DNA from: Lantana camara
Lineage: Eukaryota > Streptophyta > Magnoliopsida > Lamiales > Verbenaceae
Direction of reading: 5' to 3'
Assembly: GCA_037501455.1 (NCBI GenBank)
Contig: CM074861.1
Coordinates: forward strand, 91,427,001-91,491,000
DNA: 64,000 bases
In this document: piece after piece, positions 23,881 to 34,640 of the stretch
Layout of the letters: each line of letters begins with the position of its first letter
Position numbering within the stretch: position 1 is the first letter of the stretch
Made by a program: the position numbers and the translations under genes
Notes under the pieces: model-generated
Database searches by the model: none
Seen by the model: the letters and a program-made list of their open reading frames with translations, nothing else
Told to the model about the DNA's origin: nothing

Positions 23881-24523
23881 TAGGGCTGTCAACGGGTCGG
23901 ATTCGGATCGGATCAGGAGATTCCGGATCCGAATCCGATAAGAGAATCCGAATATCGGATCCGAATCCGAATCCTATAGGATTCGGATTCATTATTTTTT
24001 AATCCATATATAATCGGGTCGGATCCGATCCGATAAAAGATCCGACCCGATTAGTAATAAATTTTATTTTTTTAAATAACAAATTTGATATAAAAAATAA
24101 ATATAATTACATAATATTTAATAAATAATTATTATTTAATGAATTATTTGATAGTTTTGTTTATATTTATTTAAAATTAATTAATTTAAACTTATTAATA
24201 AAAGAAAATATATATTTTTAGAGTAAAAAATTTAAATTTTATTATTGTTTAAAATGATAAATATGTGAAAATTTTAATTTTAATCATTTTACTTAATATT
24301 ATGTACTAGTAAATAATTTATTTAATTAAATATTATATATAATATCGGATTCGGATTCTTAACGGATCGGATTCCTTAAATCCATATTCGTTCCATTTAT
24401 TTCGGATAACGAATATTTACAATCGGATATGATCCATCGAATATTTTTATCGGACGAATATGCTAAAATTCGGATCGGACTCTGATCGGATTCGGATTAA
24501 AATCCGACCCATTGACAGCCCTA
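23881..24523. mobile_element. hAT-type MITE
   Basis: A 643-bp element with inverted ends TAGGGCTGTCAA / TTGACAGCCCTA and a perfect 8-bp target duplication ATTATATT (23873-23880 and 24524-24531). The subterminal regions are rich in inverted GGATCCGAATCCG / CGGATTCGGAT words, and the centre is AT-rich without coding capacity. The 8-bp duplication and end sequence indicate mobilisation by a hAT-superfamily transposase. Confidence 0.85.
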
Positions 24524-24884
24524 ATTATATTTATATACAAGGAAATTTTTTTATATTATTCCAACTTAACCCCTTTCTGCAATTTATCTTCTTGCATAAC
24601 ACCATCTAAAGCCTATGTTTTATAAATATGTAACGATTCATATATTTTAACTAAAACCATTAAAAAAAAATTGGATGACGGTATGTCATAAATACAAACA
24701 TAGGGTGACGGTGTGTAACGAAAATTTGTTATGATGATAAGTTGCAAAAAACGCAAAGTTCGGATGATAAACAATCTTTTCCCCAATCAATATATTAAGT
24801 ACAAAATTCAGTAATTTTGAATAAGATAATTATTTTTCCTTTTTAATCGAACTGATTATGAGTTTCAAAGTGCGGAAAGATTGA

Positions 24885-25008
24885 CAGTTATGATGTCCGG
24901 ATATTTTAAAAAAAATTATTTTATCGTGTTGTGTCTAGTCATGTATGATATTCATATTTGATACTCCTCATGTGAAGAATTCAAAAAAAAAAAGTTCATG
25001 TCATCGTA
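24885..25008. repeat. Left half of a decayed MITE split by the 9.1 kb LTR element
   Basis: TTATGATGTCCGGATA at about 24887, then TACTCCTCATGTGAAGAATTC, resemble the MITE at 54269-54420. After the LTR element the sequence resumes at 34094 with TCGTATCTGTATCGTATCG and ends near 34130 (CTCCATATCTATAC), again like the MITE's distal part. This identifies the insertion site of the 25009-34093 element. Confidence 0.45.
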
Positions 25009-27949
25009 TGTGACGCCCCGTCTCTTCGGCATTCCAGGTACGGCGTCACGAGAGAGTTTATTTCAGTATTTTGTGAATTATGTGATTTAGCATGCTTACG
25101 TGTCAACGTGATATTAATTTTAATTACGTGTGCTTTAGATTTAATTAAATTGTACTTGGACTCAATTGTCCAATATTTGCAATTTAGGGACCTAATTATA
25201 ATTAGGACGTTTGAGCCCTCGTGGCTATTTGAGCTCGGGAATTCGAATTCGAATTCCGACCCTATCGTTGAGTTCGTTTCGATGATTCGGATTCAACGAA
25301 TTAACCATTTATTTTCCAAAGCCATTTGGTAGCCCTATCGTTTTAAATCCGATCCGTTTGGACCGGATACCGGTTGACCCTACCCGTTTTAACCAACCCG
25401 TTGAACCAGCCCCAAAAGGGGCCAGCCTTTTCTTTCCCTCCTCACTTTGATCGTTAGCAGCAAGCAAGGAAGAGAGGAAGAGAAGTATTTTCCCCATTTT
25501 GGCCAAGAAGCCTTGAGCTCGGGTTTGGGAGATCCAACCGTCCGATCAACGACCTAAGGTAGGATTTGTGACCCTTTCGTTACTTGTTTTATTTTATCGT
25601 CTCTTTCGTGCCTCGGATTTGTGCCTACGTGCTTTGTTGGGGAGATGATGAATAGTAACCGGGGTGTGAGTTTCGTATGCTCTAGGCCGTTTTACGGGTT
25701 CTAATGTGGAAATATGTGTTCCATATGTTATATGTGATTTATTGTGTTAATTTTGCATGATTTTATGGTTGGTTGTGGTTGTGTTTGTGTGTTGGTAGTG
25801 TTGCCCGTCGCCATTGCTGTTTCTGCTCTGTTTTTGTGAGCAGGATGGTCCGGAACGGCCGTTTCCGTTTTGGCCTTTGGGGCCGGAACGGCCCTTCCCA
25901 TCCGCGTATGGGAACGGCCGTTCCCGTTTTGCTCTTGGGGTGGGAACGGCCCTTCCCGGGCTGGCGGCTGTGCCGAGAGTGGGAACGACCGTTCCCAGTT
26001 TGTACTGGGAACGGGAACGGCCGTTCCCATGGCCGGACCCTTCTACTGGGTCAAATCCGCGAGGGTGGATTTTTCCTTTTGGAAAAATCCGCGGGGGTGG
26101 ATTTGAGGCAGTAGCTCTGGAAAAATCCGCTAGGGTGGATTTTTCCCTTTGGAAAAATCCATGGGGGTGGATTTTGCCACTTTTTCACTTTGCTTTGATT
26201 ATGCATTCGTATGATTTTTAAATGCTTTTCTTTTGTATATTAATTGTTATAATTTGATTGTTTTGCATAATAGATTGTGAATAAATATGTTATGCTATGA
26301 TTTGTGAACTTTATGATTTAATTGTGACATTTTATATATGAACGTGATCCATGACTTCATGACAATCATGAACATAAGCCGTGCGTCTATTTGGTTCATT
26401 CTTGTGTCTAAGTCTTGTTTTGTATTCAGTTTGTTCAGGTACACCCGGGGTGGTGTTTTGTTGGCCGTGTTGATTCCGGGGTGGATCGTTTGTTGTGTCT
26501 TTGGCCTCTTCGGTGTCAGGTGAGGTTAGGATATAGTTACACCTTATTGCAATGTGCTCGGTTTTGGTTGCATGTGATTAAATAAGCCTTATATGTATGT
26601 AAATAAGTGTGAAATATGTATTTGTTGAATATGTCTCGAGTTTGCAAGTATGTTAAGCAATGTACGAGCCTATGTATGCTTGGTTTGGAATGATTTATTA
26701 TGATTTGCCACGTGAAGCTATGCTTCTGACCGTATACTTCTCATGAGCCATGTTTGGCAAGGACCGAGTGGATTGAAACGGAAAGTGGTTTGTCTACGTA
26801 TATATGTATAAGTTATGTCTGTCTGTCTCTGTTGTAGCGGGTTATGATATGATATGTGTTTGTTGGGCCCCGGAGCTATGGGTAAGGAACCCTCGGGACG
26901 GCATAGGGCCGTCGAGGTTAAGCCTGTGCATAGTCTCCATATGTCTGCAGAGGATCACCCCTGAACTCACCAGGAGGTTTGGTGAGGGAAGGAATCCTGA
27001 GGGTTTGAGTACTCGCAAGGCGCTCCCCTCGTTTGTATGGATGGTTTGGGCGTATACACCCTTCCATCACCCGGAGTTGAGGATGATATGATATGATATG
27101 ATTTGATATGTATGTAAGTTTTCTGTTTTGATTCTGATATGATATGTTATGAGGAGTTTGGGGGAGTCAGAGCTCGTACCCGCCGAGTTCTATATGATAT
27201 GATATGTATGTTCTGTTAAGGTTTATGAAACGGGGATAGATTCTAATTTAAATAAAAAGGGAGTTTTATAAGATAAGTTAAGTTTTAAATATGTTAAGAC
27301 CTAATAGGTTTGGCTAAGTTGTTCGGTAAGTTAAATTGGTTTGTTTGATTTGCTAAGTAAGCCCTTTATATATATGTATTACGGGAAATGATTTAGTGTG
27401 CAAAAACTATCCCCGCGTTCATGAACATTATGAGTTTGATATGTGCCTTGCTCTTATATATATAGTGTGAGTGCGTTAACCCCTCACTCAGTCGAGTTAA
27501 GACTGACCCCTCCCCTTTTACTTTAGTTTGCAGGTTTTGCTTGGAGTTCGTGCTAGGCGGAGTGTGTCTGTATTTTGGAGTCTGTTCCGTGTCTTTGTCC
27601 AGTAGGTGGTCTTGCAATCATATTTCTCTAATTCAGCTTATGTATCAGACGTGTTTGAATATGATATTTAGAATTTATATTGATTGATATGTATATTGCG
27701 GGATTAGGTATTTATGCTAGTTGAACCAGTCAACTGTTTATGAATGTTTTGATTATTGCATGGCTTGTTTCGCTTCCGCATTTTGTTATGGTTTGAGTTT
27801 TCCTTTCAGGGTCTAAGTTCCGCCTAGCTTAGGTGTGAGTTTGTCAGTCTCCCGTTCGCCACTGTTTGGTTCATGTACGGACTTCCCATTTCGTATGTGG
27901 ATCAGACTTTGGTGCGGGGGATGTGGTGACCCACCGTGCGGGTGCTACA
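25009..27949 (+). repeat. 5' LTR of the gag-only element
   Basis: Begins TGTGACGCCCCG and ends GGGTGCTACA. It holds a palindrome cluster at 25850-26175, a TATGATATGATATG-rich segment (about 26845-27200) and short frames that are chance products repeated in both LTRs. Promoter elements cannot be assigned with certainty. Confidence 0.9.
25850..26175 (+). repeat. Cluster of short CG-rich palindromes in the LTR
   Basis: Six near-copies of GGGAACGGCCGTTCCC lie at about 25851, 25884, 25910, 25942, 25981 and 26013; those at 25910-25925 and 26013-26028 are perfect 16-bp palindromes. They are followed by four copies of a second hairpin-forming unit (AAAATCCGCG.GGGTGGATTTT type, about 26053-26175). 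The same cluster recurs at 31994-32319 in the 3' LTR. Arrays with the same ACGRCCGT core but different arms occur at 51370-51510 and 53865-54035. Confidence 0.85.
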
Positions 27950-27957
27950 TCCTTAAG

Positions 27958-27971
27958 TGGTATCAGAGCCC
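27958..27971 (+). other. Primer-binding site of the gag-only element
   Basis: TGGTATCAGAGCCC starts eight bases after the 5' LTR end. It is complementary to the 3' end of initiator tRNA-Met, the usual primer of plant chromoviruses and copia elements. Confidence 0.85.
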
Positions 27972-28299
27972 CAGGTTGAAAAACCGGGGTTCAGTGTCAG
28001 GTCGTGTCTGTCTAAGTCGAACGGCATAGGACAATTTGATTATGTGTGCATTTGCATCACAATTTGATAAGTTATGAATTTGAAATTTCAATACTTGGTT
28101 GAATTTATATTACGTGATGCATTGCATTTCTTTGATGCTCTACTTGATTTACTACGTGACATGAGCACTTACTAATTGACATGCATATATATGTTAGTTG
28201 CTGAGTTTTTCAGGGTATCAGCGAATTAGCAACCTTGTGGTCAATTACACTCGACCAAAGTTGTGATATCAAAAGCCGTTTCTAACCAAAGTATTAGCA

Positions 28300-29178
28300 A
28301 TGAATCCGATGGCTATGATGTACCAAGAATTCCTAGCATTCAAGCCTCCCCAATTTCGAGAAGGAAATGATGTAAAGGCTGAAGATTGGATTTCAGAGAT
28401 AGAGGGAATTTTCGAAATATGGCCACGCAACTCCCAAGATATGGCTCTCCTTGCTACATTTCTTTTGCAAGGACAAGCAAGACAGTGGTGGAAAAGGGTT
28501 GCTCAACAACTAGAGACTACGAACGAAGAGTTGACTTGGGAAGTATTTATTCAAGAATTCAGAAAGAGGTTTGCACCAGCTATTCTACAGGAGCGAAGAC
28601 TTGAAGAATTCCTCAATCTGAAACAAGGAGATAGATCCGTTGTGGAATACATAGAAGAATTTGAAAGGTTGGGCTTATATGTGCCTCACATTATGGGTAA
28701 TGATCAGATGAAGGCCAAATACTTCATGGAAGGTCTTCGGGATGAATTTAAGGAAGCCCTAATTGCAAAGGATACGACCACGTGGGATAAAGCTACAAAG
28801 AAAGCACTAAGAGTCGAAACTTGGATCCTGACAAAGGACAAGGAAGAAGAGGTATTGGGGTCTAAGGTCGAGTCGGGTTTATGCTCAAGTTTACAAGTAG
28901 AAAAAGAATCTCCTCAACATGGAACTCGGGCTAAGAGAATTCGAGGAAAGAAACACAAGACCTGGAATACTTCAAGGTTGGGGAAAAGGCCCCAATTATG
29001 TGCTTATTGTGGAGGTACCACTCATACCTACGAAGCTTGTTGGGACAGATTGAAGAGGTGCTACAATTGCGGGTCAACGGAGCACAAGATTTCTGAGTGT
29101 GATCGACCGAGAGCTAACAAGCAAAAGGCTCGGGATCAACGACTTCAAATTGGAAACCAACAAAAACCCAAAAGTTGA
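28300..29178 (+). CDS. Gag protein of the non-autonomous gypsy element
   Basis: Intact 292-residue frame, the only coding sequence of the 25009-34093 element. It should form particles that package element RNA in the cytoplasm. Seen: a Retrotrans_gag domain at about residues 18-130 (FKPPQFREGNDVKAEDWI, LLQGQARQWWKRV, WEVFIQEFRKRF, LNLKQGDRSVVEY), a basic linker (RAKRIRGKKHK) and two CCHC zinc knuckles, C234-X2-C-X4-H-X4-C247 and C254-X2-C-X4-H-X4-C267, followed by a basic tail. The ATG (28300) lies 340 bases after the primer-binding site and opens with MNPMAMMYQEF. No frameshift or stop is present, consistent with recent activity. The stop at 29176-29178 is not followed by protease in any frame, so this is truly gag-only. 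The closest match by eye is Del/Tekay-type Gag. Confidence 0.88.
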   Translation: MNPMAMMYQEFLAFKPPQFREGNDVKAEDWISEIEGIFEIWPRNSQDMALLATFLLQGQARQWWKRVAQQLETTNEELTWEVFIQEFRKRFAPAILQERRLEEFLNLKQGDRSVVEYIEEFERLGLYVPHIMGNDQMKAKYFMEGLRDEFKEALIAKDTTTWDKATKKALRVETWILTKDKEEEVLGSKVESGLCSSLQVEKESPQHGTRAKRIRGKKHKTWNTSRLGKRPQLCAYCGGTTHTYEACWDRLKRCYNCGSTEHKISECDRPRANKQKARDQRLQIGNQQKPKS

Positions 29179-31138
29179 GGTAATTGCATTCATGGCACGG
29201 GCATTCATCCTCCATTTTAAATATTTCAATTATTTATTTTCGTGCCGTAATTGTTAATTGCCATTAATTGCTATTCATTATTAATTGTTGTTAATTGTTG
29301 ATGCCACTATGTGTTTAAGTGAAGATTAAGTGATGCATCTCATTTGCACTTTTACTCAACATGCATATTTAGTGTTTTATTTTAGGATATTTTCTTCATT
29401 CAAGTACCAAGTTGTGTTCGATGGGAATTGGAAGAGATGGTTTAGATACGGAATGAAATTGAGAAGTTACTTTGGAGTTCGGGTTGAGATATGGAGACGT
29501 GGAAAGTATGACGAAGAAGAATGATTTGGGAGGTCCCGGTACCAAGTTGAAGAATTTAGGAATTGGGGTATATTTTGAAGAGAATTAAAGATTCGAGGTA
29601 GCTTATTTCACCAAGCACAAGGCAGGATTTGTTTTGGAGTTCGGATTTAAGAATAATGAAGAAAGTTAATTCTTGAAAATAATTAGAAGAAGACATCAAG
29701 ATTCTCTACCGATGGAATTTAAACAAGAATAATAAGAGTTAGAACAAGAATTGATTTGGGAGCTGGGAACGAATCTAATCAACTGCAGTTTCAGGATATG
29801 GTGACCGCTTTCCATTTAACCATGTCCTGAAGAGAAGAATTTGCTAGGAAATTCTAATCGAGCCTCGATTGAACTTTAAGAGAAGGAAATTAAAGTATAG
29901 TAGAAGGTATTGGTTCGGGAGAGCCTACGGAACATATTACTACGGGAATTGGGTTATGGGATTCACTTCACTGAGTGGAATAGATCACACAAGAAATTAC
30001 CTCAGGATTTCCAAAGAAAATCAATAGCATTAATCAAGGGACGACGCACTTCCTTATATATTCAAGTGAAGGGTGCTAAGGTGAGGAGTTCGACACCAAA
30101 TTTGAAGAACACTTATTGGGAAGGAACTAAGATTTCGAGGCAAGATAATTATTGGAAATTCCACAATACACAAATGGAAAAAGAATTCGGGCCATGTGAT
30201 TTGGAATAAATTTGGAGCACATCAGATCTGCGGGGGAATTATAATGATTAATCAGTTTAAGGAATTCACATATATTGGAGGAACAAGGATAGTTAAGAGT
30301 GAAGGATTAAATTCGAAGAACTAGCAAGGATAATTGTCAACCGTGGGATGAAGATTGACTTGATATTTGAAGTGTAAGAGATACCGGGGAATTTCAAGAT
30401 ATAGTCATGAGCAAGGAGATTTGGATCAGAGTTATTTGAGCTAAACCACAACTGTGGGATTAAGATCCGGGTGGTATTCGAAGCTCGAGACACGTTGGGA
30501 ATTTCAGAGCATAACCTGAAACCAAGAAATTCTGGCGTCGATCAATTCATCATAAAGATAAGATTCCAAAGCTTCGGTGAACGGTACATTAAACATACAT
30601 ACCACGTGCATCATCCATCTTTTGTTTTGCTTTGCTTTGGGTGTGTGTGTTGTAGTTGTAAGTTGTTGGTTACCCTTTGGGGTGACTTGAGTGTGCGAGT
30701 GTTGTTGTTTTACGGTAAGTTGAGGGTCGTGCTTTGCAACGGTCTTCTCCACAAGTTCCCGGAGTTCACGTTTGAGGTGATCAACGTTCGAATGTCAACT
30801 TCGAACCACAGGTTGAAGGTCCTTTTGGGAGGAGAGCGAGTGGTGAGAGTTCTTTAACAACACCACTCGTGGTCCCGAATTGTGGGTTGGTTTGGATTGA
30901 TTCAAGCGGTGGGAGTTGAATCACTTGTGAGCCTCCTATCGTGCGAGAAGTCTGAGCTACTCCTAGTCGGGATCCAGTTCGTATGAAGCTTGAAGCAATG
31001 ATCGAACCCCCTTCGTGCTTGGAAGACCTTTCTCGGGCTAACCCTTGACGGAGTGTCGCGAGCCCGAACTTGGGTGAATACGGGAGAGTTGCTCGTCGTT
31101 TTTGTTACGAGCGGTGGAACCTGGGGGCCAGGTTCTCT
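29179..31138 (+). other. Non-coding interior of the gag-only element
   Basis: About 2 kb between gag and the polypurine tract. No pol motif (DSGA/DTG, YxDD/FIDD, HHCC, DDE) can be read in any frame. The sequence is purine-rich and contains many GAAGA/GAATT words. Frames at 29910-30209 and 30471-30857 have no recognised domain. It may be replacement sequence or decayed pol. Confidence 0.6.
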
Positions 31139-31152
31139 TAAGGGGGGGAGAT
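31139..31152 (+). other. Polypurine tract
   Basis: AAGGGGGGGAGATT lies immediately before the 3' LTR (31153). It is the expected start site for plus-strand DNA synthesis. Confidence 0.85.
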
Positions 31153-34093
31153 TGTGACGCCCCGTCTCTTCGGCATTCCAGGTACGGCGTCACGAGAGAG
31201 TTTATTTCAGTATTTTGTGAATTATGTGATTTAGCATGCTTACGTGTCAACGTGATATTAATTTTAATTACGTGTGCTTTAGATTTAATTAAATTGTACT
31301 TGGACTCAATTGTCCAATATTTGCAATTTAGGGACCTAATTATAATTAGGACGTTTGAGCCCTCGTGGCTATTTGAGCTCGGGAATTCGAATTCGAATTC
31401 CGACCCTATCGTTGAGTTCGTTTCGATGATTCGGATTCAACGAATTAACCATTTATTTTCCAAAGCCATTTGGTAGCCCTATCGTTTTAAATCCGATCCG
31501 TTTGGACCGGATACCGGTTGACCCTACCCGTTTTAACCAACCCGTTGAACCAGCCCCAAAAGGGGCCAGCCTTTTCTTTCCCTCCTCACTTTGATCGTTA
31601 GCAGCAAGCAAGGAAGAGAGGAAGAGAAGTATTTTCCCCATTTTGGCCAAGAAGCCTTGAGCTCGGGTTTGGGAGATCCAACCGTCCGATCAACGACCTA
31701 AGGTAGGATTTGTGACCCTTTCGTTACTTGTTTTATTTTATCGTCTCTTTCGTGCCTCGGATTTGTGCCTACGTGCTTTGTTGGGGAGATGATGAATAGT
31801 AACCGGGGTGTGAGTTTCGTATGCTCTAGGCCGTTTTACGGGTTCTAATGTGGAAATATGTGTTCCATATGTTATATGTGATTTATTGTGTTAATTTTGC
31901 ATGATTTTATGGTTGGTTGTGGTTGTGTTTGTGTGTTGGTAGTGTTGCCCGTCGCCATTGCTGTTTCTGCTCTGTTTTTGTGAGCAGGATGGTCCGGAAC
32001 GGCCGTTTCCGTTTTGGCCTTTGGGGCCGGAACGGCCCTTCCCATCCGCGTATGGGAACGGCCGTTCCCGTTTTGCTCTTGGGGTGGGAACGGCCCTTCC
32101 CGGGCTGGCGGCTGTGCCGAGAGTGGGAACGACCGTTCCCAGTTTGTACTGGGAACGGGAACGGCCGTTCCCATGGCCGGACCCTTCTACTGGGTCAAAT
32201 CCGCGAGGGTGGATTTTTCCTTTTGGAAAAATCCGCGGGGGTGGATTTGAGGCAGTAGCTCTGGAAAAATCCGCTAGGGTGGATTTTTCCCTTTGGAAAA
32301 ATCCATGGGGGTGGATTTTGCCACTTTTTCACTTTGCTTTGATTATGCATTCGTATGATTTTTAAATGCTTTTCTTTTGTATATTAATTGTTATAATTTG
32401 ATTGTTTTGCATAATAGATTGTGAATAAATATGTTATGCTATGATTTGTGAACTTTATGATTTAATTGTGACATTTTATATATGAACGTGATCCATGACT
32501 TCATGACAATCATGAACATAAGCCGTGCGTCTATTTGGTTCATTCTTGTGTCTAAGTCTTGTTTTGTATTCAGTTTGTTCAGGTACACCCGGGGTGGTGT
32601 TTTGTTGGCCGTGTTGATTCCGGGGTGGATCGTTTGTTGTGTCTTTGGCCTCTTCGGTGTCAGGTGAGGTTAGGATATAGTTACACCTTATTGCAATGTG
32701 CTCGGTTTTGGTTGCATGTGATTAAATAAGCCTTATATGTATGTAAATAAGTGTGAAATATGTATTTGTTGAATATGTCTCGAGTTTGCAAGTATGTTAA
32801 GCAATGTACGAGCCTATGTATGCTTGGTTTGGAATGATTTATTATGATTTGCCACGTGAAGCTATGCTTCTGACCGTATACTTCTCATGAGCCATGTTTG
32901 GCAAGGACCGAGTGGATTGAAACGGAAAGTGGTTTGTCTACGTATATATGTATAAGTTATGTCTGTCTGTCTCTGTTGTAGCGGGTTATGATATGATATG
33001 TGTTTGTTGGGCCCCGGAGCTATGGGTAAGGAACCCTCGGGACGGCATAGGGCCGTCGAGGTTAAGCCTGTGCATAGTCTCCATATGTCTGCAGAGGATC
33101 ACCCCTGAACTCACCAGGAGGTTTGGTGAGGGAAGGAATCCTGAGGGTTTGAGTACTCGCAAGGCGCTCCCCTCGTTTGTATGGATGGTTTGGGCGTATA
33201 CACCCTTCCATCACCCGGAGTTGAGGATGATATGATATGATATGATTTGATATGTATGTAAGTTTTCTGTTTTGATTCTGATATGATATGTTATGAGGAG
33301 TTTGGGGGAGTCAGAGCTCGTACCCGCCGAGTTCTATATGATATGATATGTATGTTCTGTTAAGGTTTATGAAACGGGGATAGATTCTAATTTAAATAAA
33401 AAGGGAGTTTTATAAGATAAGTTAAGTTTTAAATATGTTAAGACCTAATAGGTTTGGCTAAGTTGTTCGGTAAGTTAAATTGGTTTGTTTGATTTGCTAA
33501 GTAAGCCCTTTATATATATGTATTACGGGAAATGATTTAGTGTGCAAAAACTATCCCCGCGTTCATGAACATTATGAGTTTGATATGTGCCTTGCTCTTA
33601 TATATATAGTGTGAGTGCGTTAACCCCTCACTCAGTCGAGTTAAGACTGACCCCTCCCCTTTTACTTTAGTTTGCAGGTTTTGCTTGGAGTTCGTGCTAG
33701 GCGGAGTGTGTCTGTATTTTGGAGTCTGTTCCGTGTCTTTGTCCAGTAGGTGGTCTTGCAATCATATTTCTCTAATTCAGCTTATGTATCAGACGTGTTT
33801 GAATATGATATTTAGAATTTATATTGATTGATATGTATATTGCGGGATTAGGTATTTATGCTAGTTGAACCAGTCAACTGTTTATGAATGTTTTGATTAT
33901 TGCATGGCTTGTTTCGCTTCCGCATTTTGTTATGGTTTGAGTTTTCCTTTCAGGGTCTAAGTTCCGCCTAGCTTAGGTGTGAGTTTGTCAGTCTCCCGTT
34001 CGCCACTGTTTGGTTCATGTACGGACTTCCCATTTCGTATGTGGATCAGACTTTGGTGCGGGGGATGTGGTGACCCACCGTGCGGGTGCTACA
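31153..34093 (+). repeat. 3' LTR of the gag-only element
   Basis: Matches the 5' LTR at offset 6,144 in every part inspected, including the palindrome cluster (31994-32319). It ends GTGCTACA followed by the target duplication TCGTA. Confidence 0.9.
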
Positions 34094-34134
34094 TCGTATC
34101 TGTATCGTATCGTATTCGTCTCCATATCTATACA

Positions 34135-34640
34135 CAGTAAATTCAGTGATTTTCTACCTTTAGTGCCATTTTTTTTTGGCATATTGTAATTTTGGCATAC
34201 TTTTTGGATATATTTTAATTTTGATGTTTTTCGCTTTTTGAGAAAACGGAATCATAAAGATTTTATTTTTACTTTGATTAAATCCATTTTTATAAAAAGC
34301 GGATTCACTGTAGCAAAAAATTTAATCATGCAGTGACACGCGGCAGCGTGAACGCCTTTTTTTATAAATAAATAGTGGTTCCGTTTTTTTAAAAAATGGA
34401 TTTAACAATTTTTTTTTTTTTGAACATTAATTTTTTTTGAACATAATTTCTTTTTTTTTTTTAAATTAAAAAAGCAGAACCTCTATTCAATTATAAATAA
34501 ACGGCGTTCACGTTGCCACGCGGTGCTGCATCATTAATTTTTTGGTTACGGTGAATTCGCTTTGGGTAAAAGCAGATTTGATGAGAATTAAAATATGTCT
34601 AAAAATTCACATTAAAACTAGAAATTTACCCAGTAAATTC
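34135..34640. repeat. Foldback (long inverted repeat) element
   Basis: Two arms of more than 120 bases face each other around a T/A-rich centre. The left arm has GCGGATTCACTGTAGC and GACACGCGGCAGCGTGAACG (34300-34352). The right arm, read in reverse complement, has GCGAATTCACCGTAACC and GCACCGCGTGGCAACGTGAA (34500-34562). Similarity continues outward (TTTTGGATATATTTTAATTT at about 34201 against its mirror near 34600). No coding capacity and no clear target duplication are seen. Transcripts would form a long hairpin. Confidence 0.7.

Larger units (their letters stand above)
25009..34093 (+). mobile_element. Young non-autonomous gypsy element with gag only (TR-GAG type)
   Basis: A 9,085-bp element with target duplication TCGTA (25004-25008 and 34094-34098), two 2,941-bp LTRs (TGTGACGCCC to GTGCTACA), a primer-binding site, a polypurine tract and a 3.2 kb interior. 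Only gag is encoded. No protease, RT, RNase H or integrase motifs can be found. The LTRs match at a constant offset of 6,144 in every stretch compared, so insertion was recent. LTR ends and gag resemble Del/Tekay-type chromoviruses, and the element would need pol from an autonomous relative. Gag-only elements of this type have been described in plants as TR-GAG; this one is long for that group because of its LTRs. Confidence 0.88.

Noticed and set aside
25728..26221. Overlapping frames on both strands with repeated WERPFP / GTAVP-like words
   Set aside because: They are translations of the palindrome cluster in the LTR, repeat identically in the other LTR and cannot all be genes.
27956..27975. 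TGGTATCAGAGCC-type sequences (also near 44935 and 59531) as parts of tRNA genes
   Set aside because: They match only the tRNA 3' end complement and lie just inside LTRs, so they are primer-binding sites; no cloverleaf surrounds them.
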